Assembly (NCBI GenBank): GCA_033239005.1
Contig: BSQZ01000022.1
Location: 1,689,501-1,753,500 of the forward strand
DNA length: 64,000 bases
Direction: 5' to 3'
DNA from: Lamellibrachia satsuma
Lineage: Eukaryota; Annelida; Polychaeta; Sabellida; Siboglinidae
This document shows, in pieces, positions 58,640-64,000 of this stretch. Within the stretch, counting starts at the first letter, position 1. Each line of letters starts with the position of its first letter. The notes beneath the pieces are model-generated. The model searched no databases and was not told the DNA's origin. It was given only the letters and a program-made list of their open reading frames with translations. Made by a program: the position numbers and the translations under genes.

Positions 58640-59261
58640 GTACAACACTGTCTCAACGTGAGTCTGGGGAGGAGGGGGGGGAGGAGGAGGAGGGAGGAGG
58701 GAGGAGGGGAGGGGAGGGAGGGAGGAGGGAGGAGGGGGGAGGGGAGGGGAGGGGAGGGAGGGGAGGGAGGGAGGGGGGGAGGGGAGGGAGGGAGGAGGGG
58801 AGGGAGGAGGGGGGAGGGAGGGAGGGGAGGGGGAGGGAGGGAGGGGAGGAGGGAGGGGGGGAGGAGGAGGGAGGGAGGGGGAGGAGGGAGGGAGGGAGGA
58901 GGAGGGGAGGGAGGGAGGGGGGGAGGGGGAGGGAGGGAGGGAGGGAGGAGGGGAGGGAGGGAGGGAGGGAGGGAGGGAGGGGGAGGGAGGAGGGGAGGAG
59001 AACGTTTCCTTGGCACAAACTCGGAATAAGTGACCTGGTAAATCGTTGATGTCACCGTAACCGTCGAATAATATTTTTATCAGACATCGTATTTGGGTCT
59101 ATAAATGGATGACTCTTCAACACTTGATGCTGCACCTGAAAGTACATTATGCAACGCTGTTATTTGGTTTACCTTGACTGGACATACGTGCGTGCGGCAT
59201 GATACGAGTTTGTTATGTAGCATAGGAACGTTATAAGAACGTTATAAGAACCTTGTGGAAT
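58640..59261 (+). repeat. tandem segmental duplication, copy 1
   Basis: Starts ACAACACTGTCTCAACGTGA and carries a long G/A tract (58666-59000). Then GAGAACGTTTCCTTGGCACA to AAGAACCTTGTGGAATT. Confidence 0.85.
58666..59000. repeat. polypurine (GGGA/GGA)n tract, ~335 bp
   Basis: Pure purine on the + strand, so prone to triplex and G4 structures. The Gly/Glu/Arg and Pro/Ser/Leu ORFs are artefacts. Confidence 0.97.
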
Positions 59262-59454
59262 TACAACACTGTCTCCACGTGAGTCTGGAACAGGTTGTGG
59301 AATACTTTACTTCGTACTGGTGTAACTGGGGAATGTATGGTCAATAAAAACGTACATTATACAAATAACCGGTCGTTATGTTACCATTGGCGGACTCATG
59401 CCAGGTACCATAGGTGTAGAGCAAGGTTATTAGCTGCGTGCGTGCGTGCGTGCA

Positions 59455-59510
<56 letters not shown>

Positions 59511-59870
59511 TGGACAGTATAAACAAAATATAATTAGTTGGCCTAGAACCGGAACGCGTAGTCTGAAAGGTGGAGGGGAGGGGAGGGGAGAGAGAGAGAG
59601 AGAACGTTTCCTTGGCACAAACTCGGAATGAGTGACCTGGTAAATCGCTGATGTCACCGTAACCCTCGAATAATATTTTTATCAGACATCGTATTTGGGT
59701 CTATAAATGGATGACCCTTCAACACTTGATGCTGCACCTGAAAGTACATTATGCAACGCTGTTATTTGGTTTACCTTGATTGGACATACGTGCGTGCGCC
59801 ATGATACGAGTTTGTTATGTAGCATAGGAACGTTATAAGAACGTTATAAGGACCTTGTGGAATTGTTATG
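59262..59870 (+). repeat. tandem segmental duplication, copy 2
   Basis: Starts ACAACACTGTCTCCACGTGA. It has a much shorter purine tract (59571-59602) and a (GTGC)n tract that copy 1 lacks. The GAACGTTTCCTTGGCACAAA to CCTTGTGGAATT part is ~98% identical to copy 1 by eye. Confidence 0.85.
59433..59512. repeat. (GTGC)n microsatellite
   Basis: About 20 GTGC tetramers. Confidence 0.97.
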
Positions 59871-60639
59871 AAAAGTTTTTTATAAAATATTTTTAAAGTT
59901 ATCTTGTAGAATGTTTCAACCAGACCTGGGTCTGATTACATTTTCATGAGTGCGAGTATATTGGTGATGGCTGAATACGAGTACATTGGTAAAAGCTAAG
60001 TATGAGGTTCTGCTACATGCCACTGTATCTTCAACTTGTTCGAGTACATATTGTATGATATAGTAAATTATTAGTAATAGCATATTTTACAAATAAAATT
60101 TGTTAATTAGTTAAAATAATTAAGGAAAAATTGATTATGCAAAGGCAATTGATCAGACATGTGGTTTGATATATGTGGGGGCAGTCTGATTGAGTCACCG
60201 ACATAGGGTTGCCTTCTCGGAAAAAAACCTAGACAATAAACTTAAAATAATAAATAATCTGTAATGATCTCTAAAAGAGTGGGTAATTGCTAAATCTGCT
60301 CAGCTCTGCAAGTTATAAAATAAAGCAATTAGCAAGAGGTCTGACGCACCAAACCACTTTTCTAATTTCTGCTCTCTCAGACCCTAGATGTAGTTTTTCT
60401 AACACCTGACTGTTAATTGCACTTATCACCTGACCACCTTCTGATTTGTAAATTATGTAGAGAGCCATGATCTGCTCACCACAAAGCAACTGGATTCACA
60501 AATCACACAGTGTAAATGTAGGTTTATTCTGCATAGTACACATTATGAGGCATATTAAGCAATAATATAAAACAGTACATCAGTTGCATAATCTAAAAAT
60601 AATAATTTATTATTATAATAAAAAATATAACAGTTAGAC

Positions 60640-62510
60640 AAGTACTTTATCAGACTGCATTTATTGATCTTGCCCCATATTCTTTTTCCTAATATCTGCA
60701 GCCCTGTCTCGAGGAATCATGCTTTCGTTGCACTGTCTATTTCGGTTAGTCCTCTTCCGCCAGTTGGTGGTTTGAACATCTCGCAGTCGTTGATGATGTG
60801 GTCCACTCTCTGCTGTTGTGCATCACATGCGCAGTTGACACTCTCTGCTAAGCCCCACACACGCACTGATGACTTGAATCGGCCGATACCAGTCCGTAAA
60901 CGGTTCAGCATAGTCCATTGTCTGCACGGAAGCTCCTCGCCTGTTACCTGCTTACGCGGAGAGTCGAAGAAGCTGCGGAGCGTTGATGGTTCTGCTACAT
61001 GCCGCTGTATCTTCAGCAGTTTCTTAGTCAGGAGTCCTTAGAGACGTCTGGCGGTACAGACTGCAGGAGCCGTTGCGCTGCTTGGGCGAAGAGCCGACGA
61101 GACTTCAACCGGTTGCGGATTGGTGGGATCGTCACAACATCATGTAGGAGGTGGGAGACGTTCTTCACTGCTGTGCGGGAGAGTGCCAGTGTTGCTACTT
61201 CTCTGCGTAGATTGGCTGGAACAATCCCAGCTAGGATGGGCAGTTGGTTGACTGGGGTGGCACGGAGGCAGCCTGTGATGGTACGTAAGGCGTTGTTCAG
61301 TGGGCATCCAGCGTCTTTGTGTGGGTACTCCTGCCCCAGACTGGTGCGCAGTACTCGGCAGTAGAGAAAACCAGTTCCTGGGTAGAGATGCGTAGGGTCT
61401 TGGCTGCAGCTCCCCATTGGGTAGCAGCAACACTCAATGGATGAGCGACACGCGGGAAGTAACCTTGGCCTTCATGTTCTCCAGGTGTTGTCAGAACGTA
61501 AGCGTCCAGTCTTGCTTCACGCCTAGGTAGGTTGGGTTCGCTTGGAAGCCTAGTCGTTTGTTGTAAACATACATACTCAGCACACTGTTGGATTCTTTGT
61601 AGTTGAGGTGGAAAGCCGCTGACACAGTCTTGCCCATGCTCAACTGGAGTCGCCATCGGTTTGGATGTTCATGTCCTCGTTGAGTCCTTCTTCCACTGCC
61701 TCCCACCTTGGTCTGTAAAGCAGGACAGCCAGGTCGTGTGCGTAGAGTACTTGTTGGACGTTGTTTCCGGCATGTCGTTGATGTAGATGTTGAATAGCAG
61801 AGGTGCAAGCACGGAACCTTGTGTGACGCCGTTCTTCAGTCTTCTCAGTCTGTTCTGTTGTCCGTCGCTGGTCACGAGGGTGAAGCTGCGGTTGGTCATG
61901 ATCTCCACAATGAAACTAACCAGATGCTTGCCCGGTACGGTCTTCAGGAGTTTCATATGGAGTCCTCGTAGCCACACAGTGTCGTAGGCGGTAGTGAGGA
62001 CTAGTAGCACTACTCCAGCTTTCTTATTCACTTGGAAGCTGTCCTCGATGTCTTGGGTGTGTAGTGTTATCTGGTCCGCTGTTGACCTGTCACGACGAAA
62101 GTCAGCTTGTTTTCCTGGGAGGTGCGGGTCTATCACTGGTGTGATGCGACTATGCAGCAGCCTTTCCAGCATCTTGTAAGGGACACACAGCAAGGAGATA
62201 GGCCGATATCCTTTTGGGTCGTCCCTCGGCTTGTTCGGCTTCGACTGGGCGATAATGTTAGCACGGCGTCAGGTCTTCGGTATCTTACTCCTGCGTAGGC
62301 ATGTCGAAAGAAAGGAACATAGCCATGACGAAGCTTTTTCGCCCAGGTGGACGACGAACTCCGGGTGGATGTTGTCACGACCTTGTGCCTTGCCTGCCTT
62401 GAGTTGGCTGATAGCTTTGGTCAACTCCTCTTTCGTGAAGTATCCAGATAGGTTCGAGTCCGCGCTAGATGCCCTGGAAAGTTGGTTAACTTCATGTGAT
62501 GTCTCGCCCC
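60640..62510 (-). mobile_element. jockey-like non-LTR retrotransposon, decayed, inserted in the hAT element
   Basis: The minus strand gives an RT with many frame breaks: LLCVPYKMLERLLHSRITPV, RRDRSTADQITLHTQDIEDS, NGVTQGSVLAPLLFNIYIND and the catalytic box VLYAHDLAVL. C-terminal parts are AEYCAPVWGRSTHTK, LNRLRTGIGRFKSSV and CDAQQQRVDHIINDC. 5'-truncated: no endonuclease is seen. Confidence 0.85.
61669..62378 (-). pseudogene. jockey-like RT domain remnant, catalytic Asp lost
   Basis: The palm motif expected as YADD reads YAHD (complement of 61733-61744), so one catalytic aspartate is replaced by His. The motif A region reads LVLTTAYDTVW, which keeps one Asp. Frame breaks occur before YAHD and upstream near 62193. 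It cannot be an active polymerase. Confidence 0.85.
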
Positions 62511-63151
62511 ATAATTACCTATGTAATCAATGTTGTGAGTTTACTAATGAGAAGATTTGTCCAAACTGGAACAAAGGGGTTGTGTGCTAATTTGAATAAA
62601 GACTACTGATGCTGTGTGACTTGAGTCACCATAGTAATAAACTCAGCTAGTTCTTAATACTGCCCCTTGTAGGAGCAACAAAGGCATTTTAAGGCTAACT
62701 GATGAATGGCCCCTTCATTATGGACTTCCTGGCTTAATTAAACAAACACAAGGAGAATAGCCTGATTTGGTTACTAGCATAACTGTTTGCTTAAGGCTAA
62801 CTATAGGTTTCTGACTGGGAAAAGATGCTGCCTTTAGTTGATGTGTTTTATATCAGTCAGAAATAATGTATTTCAACATTTCAGAAACTTATTGGAAGTA
62901 TTTAAATAAACAAATATTTCATTCTGTTAACTACAAATATTTGATAAAACTGTATTTAAAATAAAATCGTAAATAATTATCACAACATCATATTAACAAA
63001 GTATTCAGATTCACTCATAAAATCTTAGTACACTGAGCATGAGTAGTGTGTGTACATAACTCATAATTTCCATGAGTACGAGTACCAGTACTTCAAAAAT
63101 GTACTCGAGCACAAGAGTACCGAGTACATCGGCCCCAGGTCTGGTTTCAAC

Positions 63152-63635
63152 GTTATCATAAAGTGATACCAAAAATACTGCACATTATTCTTCCTAAAAT
63201 CCGTACTTTCCAGAACTACGTGTTTGTCCGTTGTTCGACTTCGTTCAATGTAAATTCCACGGCAGCAACATTCCTACAGAACAGTAATTCAACCTCAGAT
63301 AAAACGCTAACTAGCAGCCTTAATTAGACATTGTCTGGGAAACAATGCACGTGTGTAAGTTACAGCGCCGACCGTTTTCCTTTTGATGGAGGTGAACTCA
63401 GTAAACCAATATCAGTAGGTGTCCGTGTGGCTGCATATTTCAATCGCGGAACGCTGGATTTAATTAACATCGGCATGATTACGTTTTGGATACCTGCATC
63501 CCAGACAGGACACTAACGGTAACTGTGTGGCTGCTATGTAACGCTTGTCTTGTCGTCTAGGGCATGTATAGCACTCTGCACTCGTTCACTCGAATGTCAA
63601 GCTTAATACCTTCTGTCATATCCTAGGCTATATCT
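63152..63635. other. unassigned DNA
   Basis: No gene, RNA or repeat recognised between the hAT element and the CR1 fragment. Confidence 0.4.
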
Positions 63636-63639
63636 AATA

Positions 63640-64000
63640 AAAAACGTATTCGGAAACTGAGAGAACTTAGTTATGAAAAGCGCATAAAAGAATGTGGTTT
63701 AACAACAAGTTTTTAAGATATTGAATGGGTATGACAATATTGATAAAAATAGTTTGTTCTCACTTAAGACAGATATAATTAGAGGAATTAGAAGCCACAA
63801 GATAACGTCAGCGAAGGGACAGTGTAGATTATATATTACAAAGTACTCATTCTCACCGAGGACAACAAATGAATGGAACAGATTATCTACAGATTGTATA
63901 AATGCGTGGATATGTTTAAAACAAAATTGACAAATATATCATAAGGGAAGGTTACACACAGGTTGAACTCCCGATAAGCAAATGGCTTCTTTGTCCACTT
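63640..64000 (+). mobile_element. CR1-like 3' fragment, runs off the window
   Basis: Plus strand, several frame breaks: IRKLRELSYEKRIKECGLTT, NGYDNIDKNSLFSLKTD, KGQCRLYITKYSFSPRTTNE and then the 3' tail (CCGATAAGCAAATGGCTTCT plus TTGTCCACTT), whose terminal stem-loop would lie just past base 64000. Confidence 0.88.

Larger units (their letters stand above)
59921..63143. mobile_element. hAT-type DNA transposon, non-autonomous, with nested retroelement
   Basis: Ends CAGACCTGGG (59921) and CCCAGGTCTG (63143). Both sides are flanked by the same 8 bp, GTTTCAAC (59913-59920 and 63144-63151), the target-duplication length of hAT elements. Subterminal regions at both ends are rich in GAGTAC motifs. 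No transposase is seen. The interior is interrupted by a decayed retrotransposon at ~60640-62510. Confidence 0.85.

Noticed and set aside
58463..59055. Gly/Glu/Arg-rich and Pro/Ser/Leu-rich ORFs on both strands
   Set aside because: Translation of the purine tract; no start context or conservation signal.

Overview
The window is animal nuclear DNA. It has a spliced gene with GT-AG introns, short exons in long introns, several classes of non-LTR retrotransposon, tRNA-derived SINEs, a hAT-type DNA transposon, fold-back elements and many large minisatellites. The mix suggests an invertebrate, probably marine (mollusc, annelid or lancelet-like). The sequence alone does not fix the species.

Only one host protein-coding gene is well supported: an orthologue of ANKRD55 (ankyrin repeat domain-containing protein 55) on the + strand. 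Its eleven coding exons lie between 5651 and 41278. Joined in phase they give 2163 coding bases, or 720 residues plus a stop: about nine ankyrin repeats (residues ~10-295), then a long disordered, Ser- and basic-rich tail. The first coding exon has an acceptor just upstream of its ATG, so at least one 5' exon is expected further left (1-5642 or beyond the window) and was not identified. A tRNA-Thr(AGT) gene at 49470-49542 is the other clear host gene. A 52-codon antisense ORF inside intron 6 (19253-19411) could encode a tail-anchored micropeptide, but this is unproven.

Layout. 1-5650: upstream AT-rich DNA with a hAT-like fragment, a fold-back element (1310-1682), a CR1 tail and small minisatellites. 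5651-14992: exons 1-6, with SINEs, a fold-back, a CR1 fragment, an 80-bp minisatellite grown on an RT fragment, and part of a hAT element in the introns. 14993-35062: the 20-kb intron 6, with four large tandem arrays (41, 61, 56 and 56 bp units). 35063-41278: exons 7-11, with a SINE-derived 61-bp array ending 43 bp before exon 10. 41279-51700: 3' flank with CR1 fragments, other RT debris, microsatellites and the tRNA gene. 51721-56060: a near full-length CR1-like retrotransposon (- strand) with an SGNH-esterase ORF1 and a frameshifted endonuclease-RT ORF2. 56439-57965: an unusual nested inverted-repeat element packed with GTTCT/AGAAC palindromes. 58640-59870: a purine-rich tandem duplication. 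59921-63143: a hAT-type element with an exact 8-bp target duplication, itself interrupted by a decayed jockey-like retrotransposon. 63640-64000: another CR1 3' fragment.

The recurring theme is minisatellite birth from mobile DNA. At least three arrays can be read back to a seed: an RT C-terminus (80 bp), a PHD-finger-like coding segment (61 bp) and a SINE tRNA head (61 bp). A fourth array (41 bp) carries a G-quadruplex motif and a perfect palindrome in nearly every one of about 52 units. Most long ORFs in these arrays are by-products of stop-free repeats, not genes.
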